From positions 8,726,151 to 8,790,150 of the forward strand of contig NC_091374.1 of assembly GCF_038502225.1 (NCBI RefSeq): a stretch of DNA of 64,000 nt, given 5' to 3'. Source of the stretch: Cherax quadricarinatus. Taxonomy: Eukaryota; Arthropoda; Malacostraca; Decapoda; Parastacidae. Made by a program: the position numbers and the translations under genes. Of this stretch, positions 12,525 to 26,398 are shown one piece after another. The number at the start of each line of letters is the position of its first letter. Within the stretch, counting starts at the first letter, position 1. Below the pieces are notes generated by a model. The model saw only the letters and a program-made list of their open reading frames with translations. It was not told the origin of the DNA and ran no database searches.

Positions 12525-12863
12525 CAAGTCGGTCGTCTCCCACCGAGGCAGGGTGACCCAAAAAAGAAAGAAAATCCCCAAAAAGAAAATACTTTCATCA
12601 TTCAACACTTTCACCACACTCACACATTATCACTGTTTTTGCAGAGGTGCTCAGAATACAACAGTTTAGAAGCATATACGTATAAAGATACACAACATAT
12701 CCCTCCAAACTGCCAATATCCCAAACCCCTCCTTTAAAGTGCAGGCATTGTACTTCCCATTTCCAGGACTCAAGTCCGACTATATGAAAATAACCGGTTT
12801 CCCTGAATCCATTCACTAAATATTACCCTGCTCACACTCCAACAGATCGTCAGGTCCCAAGTA

Positions 12864-15075
12864 TCATTCGTCTCCATTCACTCCTAACACGCTCATGCAC
12901 GCTTGCTGGAAATCCAAGCCCCTCGCCCACAAAACCTCCTTTACCCCCTCTTTCCAACCCTTTCGAGGACGACCCCTACCCCTCTTTCCTTCCCCTATAG
13001 ATTTACATGCTTTCCATGTCATTCTACTTTGATCCATTCTCTCTAAATGACCAAACCACCTCAACAACCCCTCTTCTGTCCTCTGACTAATGCTTTTATT
13101 AACTCCACACCTTCTCCTAATTTCCACACTCCGAATTTTCTGCATAATATTTACACCACACATTGCCCTTAGACAGGACATCTCCACTGCCTCCAACCGT
13201 CTCCTCGCTGCTGCATTTACCACCCAAGCTTCACATCCATATAAGAGTGTTTGTACTACTATACTTTCATACATTCCCTTCTTTGCCTCCATAGATAACG
13301 TTTTTTGACTCCACATATACCTCAACACACCACTCACCTTTTTTCCCTCATCAATTCTATGATTAACCTCATCCTTCATAAATCCATCCGCCGACACGTC
13401 AACTCACAAGTATCTGAAAACATTCACTTCTTCCATACTCCTCCTCCCCAATTTGATATCCAATTTTTCTTTATCTAAATCATTTGATACCCTCATCACC
13501 TTACTCTTTTCTATGTTCACTTTCAACTTTCTACCTTTACACACATTCTCAAACTCATCCACTAACCTTCGCAATTTTTCTTTAGAATCTCCCATCAGCA
13601 CAGTATCATCAGCAAAAAGTAACTGTGTCAATTCCCATTTTGAATTTGATTCCCCATAATTTAATCCCACCCCTCTCCCGAACACCCTAGCATTTACTTC
13701 TTTTACAACCCCATCTATAAATATATTAAACAACCATGGTGACATTACACATCCCTGTCTAAGACCTACTTTTACTGGGAAGTACATAAGAACATAAGAA
13801 AGTAGTCTCCCTCTCTTCTACACACCCTAACCTGAGCCTCACTATCCTCATAAAAGCTCTTTACAGCATTTAGTATCTTACCACCTATTCCATATACTTG
13901 CAACATCTGCCACATTGCTCCTCTATCCACTCTATCATATGCCTTTTCTAAATCCATAAATGCAATAAAAACTTCCCTACCTTTATCTAAATACTGTTCA
14001 CATATATGTTTCAATGTAAACACTTGATCTACACATCCCCTACCCACTCTGAAGCCTCCTTGCTCATCCGCAATTCTACATTCTGTCTTACCTCTAATTC
14101 TTTCAATTATAACTCTACCGTATACTTTTCCTGGTATACTCAGTAAACTTATTCCTCTATAATTTTTACAATCTCTTTTGTCCCCTTTCCCTTTATATAA
14201 AGGGACTATACATGCTCTCCGCCAATCCCTAGGTACCTTCCCCTCTTTCATACATTTATTAAACAAAAGTACCAACCACTCTAACACTATATCCCCCCCT
14301 GCTTTTAACATTTCTGTCATGATCCCATCAGTTCCCGCTGCTTTACCCCCTTTCATTCTACGTAATGCCTCACGTACCTCCACCACACTTACATTCTGCT
14401 CTTCTTCACTCCTAAAAGACGGTATACCTCCCTGACCAGTGCATGAAATTACCGCCTCCCTTTCTTCCTCAACATTTAAAAGTTCCTCAAAATATTCTCG
14501 CCATCTACCTAATACCTCCCTCTCCCCATCTACTAACTCCCCTACTCTGTTTTTAACTGACAAATCCATACTTTCCCTAGGCTTTCTTAACTTGTTTAAC
14601 TCACTCCAAAATTTTTTCTTATTTTCATTAAAATTTCTTGACAGTGCCTCTCCCACTCTTTCATCTGCTCTCCTTTTGCACTCTCTTCACCTTTCTTTTA
14701 CTCTCCATATACTCTGCTCTTCTTATAACACTTCTGCTTTGTAAAAACCTCTCGTAAGCTACCTTTTTCTCTTTTATCACACCCTTTACTTCATCATTCC
14801 ACCAATCACTCCTCTTTCCTCCTGCCCCCACCCTCCTATAACCACAAACTTCTGCCCCACATTCTAATACTGCATTTTTAAAACTATTCCAACCCTCTTC
14901 AACCCCCCCACTACTCATCTTTGCACTAGCCCACCTGTCTGCCAATAGTCGCTTATATCTCGCCCGGACTTCCTCCTCCCTTAGTTTATACACTTTCACC
15001 TCCCTCTTTTCCCATCTACCTCTTACTCTAACTGTAGCTACAACTAAATAATGATCCGATATATCAGTTGCCCCT
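12864..15075 (-). pseudogene. RTE-B endonuclease end and reverse transcriptase, multiply broken
   Basis: Successive frames give the endonuclease C-terminus ([18 protein letters not shown]), the linker ([18 protein letters not shown]), the RT (KGGKAAGTDG, NYRGISLLSIPGKVYGR, FMDLEKAYDRVD, GLRQGCVMSPWLFN, FADD at 13605-13616) and the C-terminus (YGCEAWVVNAAARRR, EEGLLRWFGHLERM). Breaks: a frameshift near 14656-14661, a 20-bp insertion at 13785-13804, and a stop in place of Gly after FRYL near 13400. It is a dead copy. Confidence 0.88.
13785..13804 (-). mobile_element. 15-bp LINE-tip insertion in RTE-B
   Basis: CATAAGAACATAAGA plus a repeated AAGTA splits the RTE-B reading frame. AAGTA flanks it on both sides (13780-13784 and 13800-13804). 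On the minus strand the insert reads TTCTTATGTTCTTATG-like, the exact 3' terminus of the CR1-F lineage at 52352-52369. Confidence 0.65.
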
Positions 15076-15084
15076 CTATAAACA

Positions 15085-15611
<527 letters not shown>

Positions 15612-15621
15612 GTTATTTTTA

Positions 15622-15638
15622 ATTTATAATATATATAT

Positions 15639-15688
<50 letters not shown>

Positions 15689-15713
15689 TATATATATATA
15701 TATGTATATGTAT

Positions 15714-15761
<48 letters not shown>

Positions 15762-15823
15762 TATATATATATATTCATACATTATATATATATACATATA
15801 TATATATATATAAATATTTATAC

Positions 15824-15858
<35 letters not shown>
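15622..15858. repeat. Degenerate AT/GTAT/ACAT simple repeat
   Basis: AT-based simple sequence with many GTAT and ACAT interruptions, older in appearance than the pure tracts. Confidence 0.85.
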
Positions 15859-17770
<1,912 letters not shown>

Positions 17771-17893
17771 GGTTGTGGAACAAGCTTTTCTTGGGGAAAT
17801 ATTTCGCTGTGTAGAACTTTATCAAGACTTGATAAAGCTCTACACAGAGAGAAACGTTGTCCCAGTAAAAGCTCATTCTGTAACCTGTGGTAT
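17771..17893. mobile_element. Foldback element, subfamily B, with two opposed hammerhead-like motifs
   Basis: Arms GAACAAGCTTTTCTTGGGG and CCCAGTAAAAGCTCATTC face each other. Plus motif 17829-17859: TTGATAA, A, CTCT/AGAG stem, GAAACGTT. Minus motif 17797-17825: TTGATAA, A, imperfect stem, GAAATATT. The two TTGATAA boxes are 3 bp apart across the centre of symmetry. Confidence 0.75.
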
Positions 17894-18146
17894 CTCTTTT
17901 TTCACTATTGTCGGCAGTATGCAATTTGGATACAGTAGGGTGTATGACGAAAAACAGGGAGACACAAGCCTATACCAACCATACCATGTGCAGAATGACT
18001 CAGTTCACCGCTTCATATAAATATACTATGTCCTCCGTTAGTGTCCTCATTCACGTTCTATATAATGCACTTAATAACATTAGAATGTAGCGTAAATGTC
18101 TTTTGCCAAATTATAGCTTTTTTTGTGAGGAAAGCCTAATATATAT

Positions 18147-18424
18147 GTCGTGCCGAATAGGTAAAAATTGGTCAATTAGCAAGAACTCATTTAAAATTAA
18201 GATCTTTCTAAATTTTTTCTCTTATACGTTTGAAGATATATTTTTTTCAGTTATGTTGATGGAAAAATTAATAATTTTGTACCAAAGGAACCTTAGAAAA
18301 CTTACCTAACCTTATTATAACGAGAGCAATTTAATTTAGCCTAATCCAACTAAATATATTTTAGATAAGCTTACAATAATTTAATAAACAAACACAATGA
18401 AATATATATTTTTTTCGTTAGGTT
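18147..18424 (-). mobile_element. TIR13 MITE, copy 1, truncated
   Basis: It begins with the 13-bp terminal repeat GTCGTGCCGAATA and follows the consensus of the ~390-bp family in reverse. It stops near 18424, where an RTE-like fragment begins. There is no ORF. Confidence 0.8.
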
Positions 18425-18674
18425 AAAACGTTTCCTAGGCTGACCTGTACCCCACCCTCCGTCCCTTGCAGATTTATACACTCTCGAAGTCACTATTTTG
18501 TTCCATCCTCTCTACATATCCGAACCACCTCAACAACCTCTCTTCAGCCCTCTGAATAATAGTACCGGTAATCCCGCACCTTTTCCTAATTTCCAAACTA
18601 CGAATTCTCTGCATTATATTCACACCACACATTTGCCCTCAGACACATTTCCACTGCCTCCAGCCTTCTCCTAA
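18425..18674 (-). mobile_element. RTE-like LINE fragment F
   Basis: About 250 bp matches the C-terminal coding part of the RTE family (RRCGI, GLLRWFGYVERM-like region), with deletions and substitutions. It is joined directly to the truncated MITE, so one of the two was broken by a rearrangement. Confidence 0.75.
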
Positions 18675-18869
18675 AATCACGAAACTGTACCTTGAAATGT
18701 TTGAGCTAACTAAGTGACGAATACCATCACGAAACTGATTGTCTTGTGTACTGTACAGACACACCAAATTCATCACAATATTATATGCAGATTAGAGTTT
18801 ATGGTTATCTGTATAAATCTTGCAAACAATCAAAATATTCAACTCGTCGTGGGCAACAAGTAACACCCA

Positions 18870-19195
18870 AACAACTCACTGAGTGATATACAAACCCATC
18901 AAGTGATATACAAACCCATCGAGTGATATACAAACCCATCAAGTTATATACAAATCCATCGAGTGATATACAAACCCATCAAGCGATATAAAAACAACCC
19001 AGAGTGATATACAAACAACCCATCGAGTGATATCCAAACAATCCATTGAGTAATATACAAACAAGCCATCAAGTAATACACAACTCATCGAGTGATATAC
19101 AAACAACTAATCGAGTGATACGCAAGTCACCCAGGTATATACAAAAACTCATCGAGTGATACACAAACAACTCATCGAGAGCAATCAGTGATACC
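18870..19195. repeat. Imperfect ~20-bp minisatellite
   Basis: About 14 units of the type GAGTGATATACAAACCCATC, most regular at the left and increasingly degenerate to the right. Confidence 0.85.
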
Positions 19196-20170
19196 CAAAA
19201 TAAACCCTAACGTTATACCATGGGAAGAGGAAATACACTGATCTACTCTATCTCTTTGAAATGTAATTACCCGACTTTGTCCATTACAAACTTTCGAAAG
19301 CCAAGTAATTATTGTAAAACTATATCTGACAATGTACAAGAACACTAGGTTATAAACTCCAGCCATTAAACTATCTAAACAGATTGTGGATAAGAAGGCA
19401 TTAATGTTAAATTGAGGAACACAGGTGAAACGATGTGAACAGTATAGTTTCCAAAAGAGTATTTTAGTTTCTTTCAGTCTGTTGGTACTCGTTTACCATT
19501 GCTGTCATTCAGAAACAATTTAATTCCTAAAGCAAAACACCAGCTTACTGCAGTATGCCTACTGGCCCATGATACTCTTAACTGTAAGATAATTTCTATA
19601 ATGAATCCACTTGGCCCATGGTACTCTTAACTGTAAGATATTTTCTACAATGAAAATACTCGATCCATAGTACTCTTAATCATAAGATACAACTTTAATG
19701 ATAAATATCTGCCTAATAACGTCCAGTCTAAACCCGAAAAATTATTGTACGATAAACGTAGTGTGTGATAATTATCACGAGTCTCTTATTTCTACATTGA
19801 AGTTTTTTCACCAAAATTTCAACATTTTCTTGCTGTTGTTTTTTATTTCAGTTCCTTAGCTTGTGTTGTTCCATTGACCAATGATGCTACTCCTTTTCTT
19901 CCCTACTCCGTCTCTTCTCCATACTGAGTAGTTTATGTCGTATATAACGTCATTTACTGACACCTGACCCTCTTAAGATAACTGTACCTTTGTGACAAAA
20001 CCCCACTCTTAAAAACGACCCAAAGCGGTCAGCCCACTTACCTTCCTTACCTCTCTCTTCCTGTCTTACCCCAGGCCATTATTACCCTTCCCCTCCATTC
20101 ATGCCATAATTCTTATTCTAAACCTCCTGTGTATAATTTCTCTTGCCCCCGCTCTGGGATAATGATGATT
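19196..20170. other. No gene seen
   Basis: Unique-looking DNA. A short local duplication (GGCCCATG..TACTCTTAACTGTAAGATA) occurs near 19570-19640. No gene is supported. Confidence 0.6.
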
Positions 20171-20185
20171 TTTTATTTATTTTTA

Positions 20186-21179
20186 TTATCACACCGGCCG
20201 ATTCCCACCAAGGCAGGGTGGCCCGAAAAAGAAAAACTTTCACCATCATTCACTCCATCACTGTCTTGCCAGAAGGGTGCTTTACACTACAGTTTTTAAA
20301 CTGCAACATTAACACCCCTCCTTCAGAGTGCAGGCACTGTACTTCCCATCTCCAGGACTCAAGTCCGGCCTGCCGGTTTCCCTGAATCCCTTCATAAATG
20401 TTACTTTGCTCACACTCCAACAGCACGTCAAGTATTAAAAACCATTTGTCTCCATTCACTCCTATCAAACACGCTCACGCATGCCTGCTGGAAGTCCAAG
20501 CCCCTCGCACACAAAACCTCCTTTACCCCCTCCCTCCAACCCTTCCTAGGCCGACCCCTACCCCGCCTTCCTTCCACTACAGACTGATACACTCTTGAAG
20601 TCATTCTGTTTCGCTCCATTCTCTCTACATGTCCGAACCACCTCAACAACCCTTCCTCAGCCCTCTGGACAACAGTTTTGGTAATCCCGCACCTCCTCCT
20701 AACTTCCAAACTACGAATTCTCTGCATTATATTCACACCACACATTGCCCTCAGACATGACATCTCCACTGCCTCCAGCCTTCTCCTCGCTGCAACATTC
20801 ATCACCCACGCTTCACACCCATATAAGAGCGTTGGTAAAACTATACTCTCATACATTCCCCTCTTTGCCTCCAAGGACAAAGTTCTTTGTCTCCACAGAC
20901 TCCTAAGTGCACCACTCACTCTTTTTCCCTCATCAATTCTATGATTCACCTCATCTTTCATAGACCCATCCGCTGACACGTCCACTCCCAAATATCTGAA
21001 TACGTTCACCTCCTCCATACTCTCTCCCTCCAATCTGATATTCAATCTTTCATCACCTAATCTTTTTGTTATCCTCATAACCTTACTCTTTCCTGTATTC
21101 ACCTTTAATTTTCTTCTTTTGCACACCCTACCAAATTCATCCACCAATCTCTGCAACTTCTCTTCAGAATCTCCCAAGA
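20186..21179 (-). mobile_element. RTE-like LINE, copy E, 3' third
   Basis: A minus-strand copy, nearly identical to RTE-A, truncated at 21179 just before the FADD box. Its tail reads GTGTGATAATAAAAATAAAT rather than AT dinucleotides, which suggests that the native 3' end includes GATAATAAAA. Confidence 0.88.
20428..21179 (-). pseudogene. RTE-E C-terminal ORF fragment
   Basis: About 250 open codons start after the catalytic box (GDSEEKLQRLVDEFGRVCKR) and run to the normal stop, with YGCEAWVMNVAARRR, EEGLLRWFGHVERM and GRGRPRKGWREGV. No substitution breaks the frame, so the insertion is recent. The catalytic core is missing. Confidence 0.85.
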
Positions 21180-21815
21180 TTCTCCTGTGTGTGGGATAGA
21201 CTTTCCTGAGAAATGGCAATTCCCAAGTGATAGTAACTACACATATGCTGGAAGGAAACTTCTGAAGCTTCCGTAGCTGATGAACATTTACTGAAATGCT
21301 TCATGATAATATCACTGTTCCACCGAAGTCTCCAAGATCAGGCTGGCACATTTCAACACCTTGCATGAGCCTCATCCTGCGTGATAGAATGTGACTGTGA
21401 AACATAATTACACAATGGGAACAAAAAGTAGCTAACATTTAGAGGTATCCATTTTTTTTTGTTACAAAAATTCTTATGACCCAACAAAAAGAACTGAATT
21501 TAGTTTCGGTTAATATTATATATGATTTTTTTTTTCATTTATAATATGCCTTAGTTCTTGTCTTTTTTTCGATTATCCCATCAATGTTAGTATAAACAAT
21601 ATTTACAAATGTGCTCATTTCACTAATTCTATCTTTTCTATTTGTTTAAATCTGGCTGTTTTCTAATCTATGATCATTAAGAAAATATTCGACAGGTTAT
21701 TCTCTGAATTTTTTTTTCTTTCTCACTTCTATCTTCATTAACCTTATATCCTTCCAATTTCATTAAGTTTCAAACATTCTTCAGTTATTCTTCATTATGT
21801 TTTATCTGCGTAAAT
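21180..21815. other. No gene seen
   Basis: AT-rich non-coding DNA with several T runs. Confidence 0.6.
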
Positions 21816-21829
21816 TGTGTGTGTGTGTA

Positions 21830-21972
21830 TACTCACTCACAGGGGTCGATTCATAGCTCCTGGCCCCGCCTCTTCGCTAGTCGCTACTAGGTCCACCCTC
21901 ACCCTGCTCCAAAAGCCTTATCGTACCTCATCTTAAAGCTATGTATGAATCCCGCCTCCATTACTTCACAGT
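21830..21972 (-). mobile_element. CR1-A-type LINE 3' fragment
   Basis: A short GT tract (21816-21829) is followed by ACTCACTCACAGGGGTCGAT and the beginning of the CR1-A 3' region on the minus strand, cut after about 140 bp. Confidence 0.75.
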
Positions 21973-22669
21973 GTGTAGTCTTCATGTCGTGATGACTGTG
22001 CTCACGCCACTATTTTTAGTTAAAAATGTGGTTAAGTCAGCACCCCATCAGAGCCTCTCTAGCGTGCGAAAGAAAACTATAAAATTCCTCATTACATACC
22101 TTTTTGAAGAAAAAAAATGATGCCTTTGTCTAGTGTTATTTTTCAACTGTCTGCCCCTCCTCGTTCCTCTTCCAACTTTCGTGCTTTCCATTCTCTTTCT
22201 CTTTATTCATTTCCCTTCCCCCTCCTGATGCCTGTCCAGTCTTTCATACTTATATTTTCATCAGTATTTTTTTATGACCTGCTTATGTCATTCCTCTTTC
22301 TAGTTCTCTTCTGCCTCTCTTCCTGTCTGTTTTCCTGCCGCTTCCCCGTCTACTGTCTGCCCCCATTTCCGCCTGTGCCTTGCTGTCTGTCTGTCTGCCT
22401 GCCTGCCTGCAGTTCCTCTGGCTCACTGCATCCAGTTAGGTCGGGGATGGTGATAGTGGTTGGTGGGGGTGCCCGTGGTACCAGCCTCACCTGCAGCTGA
22501 CTGATACAATCAATACCTGGGCCAGAATGTAAACACAAAGCTGCACTGTTTAAACTAAAGTGGGACGGGCGAGAGCAGTCCTATCATGGCTTCTAATCCT
22601 CAAGATGGTATTTACAACAAACCCTTTCAACACTTCCTGCCTAGATCCAAGTAGTGAAGGACAGTGTAT
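21973..22669. other. No gene seen; T/C-rich tract with short TGTC/TGCC repeat
   Basis: The open frame at 22117-22500 is a by-product of pyrimidine-rich sequence. A CTGT/CTGC tetranucleotide run lies at about 22381-22412. Confidence 0.55.
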
Positions 22670-22755
22670 ATCAAGCTTTTATTTGGGCAACGTTTCGCTA
22701 AGTGATAAAGCTCCGTACAAAGCGAAATGTCGTCCTAATAAAAGTTTGCAACGTG
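22670..22755. mobile_element. Compact foldback, subfamily B-like
   Basis: Arms AAGCTTTTATTTGGGCAACG and its diverged inverse (22721-22747) enclose one central motif: GTGATAA, A, GCT..AGC stem, GAAATGTC on the plus strand (22702-22731). On the minus strand AGCGAAACGTTGCC also ends the other arm. Confidence 0.65.
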
Positions 22756-23020
22756 TTTTTCGTTAGCTGCTACTTACTTGGAACAACTAACCCCTCTCAG
22801 CATCTACGTTCTGCATATGCACTAATCTCTGCTTCCCCTTCCATCCTCCTCCTTTTCTATTCAGGTAAAGGCGAAAATTACACTCTCCCCCCTCGGTTGC
22901 GTTCATAACCCATTCTCTAAAAAAAAAATGTGGCAGCATCAGACGAATACCAACATATTTACACATATGCAAATTGAAAAGTGTAATAAACACAGGTCAA
23001 TGGCATAAGCGAACCTACAT

Positions 23021-23139
23021 GGAGAAATAAAACAGAAGAGTATTGTATATTTCTGGCTGCCACCGAGGTCTTCTGAAGAGGGTGACAGTAAAAGGTCGAA
23101 ATATACGATATTCTTATATTGTTTTATTTTATCTATGTC
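23021..23139. mobile_element. Foldback element, subfamily F
   Basis: Inverted arms (ATAAAACAGAAGAGTATTGT and the reverse near 23101-23130) flank a centre with CTGAAGA (23073-23079) and GGTCGAAATATA (23094-23105) on the plus strand. Stem II is weak (GAC/GTC). Helix III would be ATAT. Confidence 0.65.
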
Positions 23140-23319
23140 GTTTTTAGTATTTCAATTTGTGGTTAAATGTACGTTTTTATGGATTTACATGACCCACCCT
23201 AATCAAACCACATGAAATAATGAAAAGTGTGTTGGAACATTTGCAATGTGTACTGGTAAAGTTTGACTCTTAAATTTAGTTGCTGCGTTCGGGGGCCCCA
23301 ACTTCTCTTAAATAAGCTA

Positions 23320-23447
23320 GGTAAAAGGACACACATGCAACTAATGCGACACTTGATTGTGGTAACGTTTCGCTCTCCACAATAAAATGTCACATTAATT
23401 GCACATGTGTCCTTTTACTTAACATATTGTCGGTAATTCTACCTTTA
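23320..23447. mobile_element. Foldback element, subfamily B, central deletion
   Basis: Arms GTAAAAGGACACACATGCAA and TTGCACATGTGTCCTTTTAC are followed by the B-type tail (ACATATTGTCGGTAATTCTA). The centre keeps only one AACGTTTCGCTCTCCA half-motif. Confidence 0.7.
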
Positions 23448-23946
23448 TTGCCTCTTATATAATTTATGAGTGTTTATTACGGATATACAAGATTCATAAA
23501 GGATAACAGAAACATTAAGGTGAAATGGACACCATGTTAGGAAACATAAATAGGAAAATAAGGACAGGATGACTAATGAGTATATGTCCACACACGACCC
23601 AAGCTCACACATGGATTACTGGAAGACGAATTAACATAACTAATAAGTTAGTATCAACATTGTTTCTAAATGATTTTCACATAGACGAGTTACTTAGCAG
23701 TTTTAACTTTTAAGGTTTAAAAAGATATTACTAGGACCCCAATGAAAGAGTCACTTTGACTTGCTTTTGGATTATACTAGCAATTTACACTAGGCATAAT
23801 AACTGTACTTGTGCCTGTGCCTAAATAAACTTACTTAACATTACCAGGTAATCTATCACGCAGATAAAGTTTCGTTCATCATTGTCATGCTGAGTAAATG
23901 TCACAGTAGATACCATAATTGCATATTCATATTTGCGCCATAACAG

Positions 23947-24266
23947 ACTTGTGTGTTTGTACCTAACTTATGAAATTGTTCCATATCAAAGCAAATTGAG
24001 TGGATTATGTGGTTTTGACTAGGACTTATGGAGAGAATTTTGATTTTATCTGTAATATGTCAGTAAATTAGTCACGATAATAGCAAATTGTTAAAACAGC
24101 TGAACAGTAGTAATTCTCTTAGAAATTAATGATGTTAAGAATTTTTCTTTTATTAACACTGAATAAGAAAACGGTTCTTAGGCTCATGTAACTCATGTGA
24201 AGGTTATACATCTTAATATTTTATATTGTTCACAAATAAGGCATCATTACACACATACACACACAC

Positions 24267-24310
<44 letters not shown>

Positions 24311-24341
24311 TTGTACTCACCTATTTGTTATTGCAGGGGTC

Positions 24342-24385
<44 letters not shown>

Positions 24386-24689
24386 GTAATGAGGCCTTAT
24401 TTGTGAACAATATAAAATATTAAGATGTATAACCTTCACATAAGTTACATGAGCCTAAGAACCGTTTTCTTATTCAGTGTTAATAAAAGAAAAATTCTTA
24501 ACATCATTAATTTCTAAGAGAATTACTACTGTTCAGCTGTTTTAACAATTTGCTATTATCGTGACTAATTTACTGACATATTACAGATAAAATCAAAATT
24601 CTCTCCATAAGTCCTAGTCAAAACCACATAATCCACTCAATTTGATTTGATATGGAACAATTTCATAAGTTAGGTACAAGCACACAAGT
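23947..24689. repeat. Large palindrome (two ~300-bp inverted arms)
   Basis: The left arm (23947 to about 24262) and right arm (about 24384 to 24689) are reverse complements with only a few mismatches, for example CTCATGTGAAGG against CCTTCACATAAG. The centre holds CA and GT tracts and a 31-bp CR1 tip. No coding potential is seen. It may be a real inverted duplication or an assembly foldback. Confidence 0.85.
24314..24344 (-). mobile_element. CR1-A-type 31-bp 3' tip between GT tracts
   Basis: TACTCACCTATTTGTTATTG followed by CAGGGGTCGAG is the extreme 3' end of CR1-A-type LINEs, with GT microsatellite on both sides. It lies at the centre of the palindrome. Confidence 0.7.
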
Positions 24690-24815
24690 GCAATTATTGT
24701 GACATTTTATTGTGGCAACGTTGTTATAATAATATGTCGCATTAGTTGTACTTGTGTCCTTCTACCAAAAATATTGTCGGTAATTCTATCAACATTTTTA
24801 CTAATTTCAAAAGAA
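24676..24815. mobile_element. Foldback element, subfamily B, degenerate
   Basis: CACAAGTGCAATTATTGTGA, the AACGTTG box and TTGTACTTGTGTCCTTCTA with the ATATTGTCGGTAATTCTA tail match the B copies at 34948 and 36685. The hammerhead-like centre is deleted. It begins where the right palindrome arm ends. Confidence 0.65.
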
Positions 24816-25050
24816 ATTATTCCTGTACCAACATTCTTTAAGCCAAAAGTAACAACCCAAAGAACAAAGGTTAATAGCTACGTTAGAGCATATTTTTTTT
24901 TTTTTTTTTTTTAAGGAAAGAGACTGACAAATTTCTTAAGTAGTGATTCAATCAAGTTTCGTTTTTCCCCCTCATTATTAGTTCAATTGTCCTCTATTTT
25001 GGATATGTTATTAAGTTTGACATACTTAGCATCTTTAGTTTAATAAAAGA

Positions 25051-25358
25051 TAAAGAAGGTTATGTGTGCAAGGGGCTTGGACATGCAGCAGGCATAAGAA
25101 TGAGTGAATGTAGACGAGTGGTTTTGGGGAACTGACGAGCTGTAGGAGTGTGAGCAGGGTAATATTTTATGACGGGATTCAGGAAAGCCATTTAGCAGGA
25201 TTTGAGTTCTGGAGATGAGAAGTACAATGCCTGCACTTTGAGGAGGGGTTTGAGATACTGGCTATTTGGAGTGACATCTAAACTGTTATATCTGGATGCC
25301 TCTGTAAAGACAATGATTATGTGTAACTGATGGGTGAAGAGTTGAATGATGGTGAAAG

Positions 25359-25390
<32 letters not shown>

Positions 25391-25440
25391 GTCCCCCTGC
25401 CTCGGTGGGAGACGGCCGACGTGTTGAAAAAAAAAAAAAA
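25051..25440 (+). mobile_element. RTE-like LINE 3' end, diverged (copy G)
   Basis: Residual coding and 3' UTR of an RTE relative on the plus strand (GCAAGGGGCTTGGACATGCA, GAATGATGGTGAAAG), ending CCTCGGTGGGAGACGGCCGA and an A tail rather than AT. Confidence 0.75.
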
Positions 25441-25701
25441 TATGCATATACACAGAACTTAATAATCTGCCTTAAATTCCTCTACCGTCCTCGTCATATT
25501 TTAATAAAAAATTATTATTACAACATATTTCTTATCTTATTCTTGTTTAAAACAGCATAATATTAACATTCCAAGAAGCAATATACAAATATGCTTCCTC
25601 GACCGGTATTGAATATCTCATCAAACATGTCAAGAATTTCTGATAGTCGAAGACCCAATAATATTGTCGTGCGTATGCGCGCGCGCGTGTATGTATGTTT
25701 G

Positions 25702-25729
25702 TACTCGCCTATTTGTGATTGCAGGGGTC

Positions 25730-25732
<3 letters not shown>
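25702..25732 (-). mobile_element. CR1-A-type 31-bp 3' tip before a GT tract
   Basis: TACTCGCCTATTTGTGATTG then CAGGGGTCGAG, flanked by GT/GTAT simple sequence on both sides. It is a near twin of the tip at 24314. Confidence 0.7.

Positions 25733-25784
<52 letters not shown>
25733..25784. repeat. (GT)n microsatellite
   Basis: A pure GT tract. Confidence 0.95.
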
Positions 25785-25787
<3 letters not shown>

Positions 25788-26235
25788 GTAATGATCATAC
25801 AGACATACATGATTACAATGTGTGCATTTCCCTTTCATACGATAAATCCATTTTATAAGGATTCCATTCCATATAATATCTGAAATGTAGAAAATTAGGT
25901 TCTAAAACGAGTGTATTATCAATATCTTGGGGCTGTGAGCAAGCAGTATGTGGGCAATCATTCCCAAACAACTCCAATACAGAATTTTATAGACCGGAGA
26001 CACAACGAGATCATCGACACTCGATCCATTATGGGTCATTCTATCCTGCAAGATTTGCATACCTATGATTCATGCAAGAAAATCTGCAGAAAACTGGTAG
26101 ATATTAATACCATGATGCTTACTAGATGTTCCTGTTATTCTGCTTATTAGATTGTCCTAACAATTTATTTGGTACTTAGTAGATGTTTCTCCTACTCTTC
26201 CTCCGTTAGGTTTCTAATATCTCTGAGAGTTTGAC
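25785..26235. other. No gene seen
   Basis: Low-complexity-free DNA. The 79-codon ORF at 25911 has no recognisable feature. Confidence 0.55.
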
Positions 26236-26398
26236 CCCTCAAGGGAGATTCCTTGACGCTGGTGAGGGGCCCTTGATCTACAGAATTGGATCTGTGCTCC
26301 AGTTTCCTGAATTGAGCCTCATTACCTTTCATCTCCCCCTACAGGCGCTGTATAATCCCTACGGGTTTAGCGCTCCCCCATTTTATAATAATTATAAA
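26236..26398 (+). mobile_element. SINE2 family, plus copy
   Basis: AAGGGAGATTCCTTGACGCT, GGGCCCTTGATCTACAGAAT and GGCGCTGTATAATCCCTACG, then GGTTTAGCGCTCCCCC and an ATAA-rich tail. Related copies lie at 27553, 31909, 52640 and 57765. A short interspersed element is inferred from the repeated body and tail; no clear tRNA boxes are seen. Confidence 0.7.

Noticed and set aside
22117..22500. 127-codon ORF rich in Phe/Ser/Cys
   Set aside because: Arises from a pyrimidine-rich tract with tetranucleotide repeats. No domain or start context is seen.
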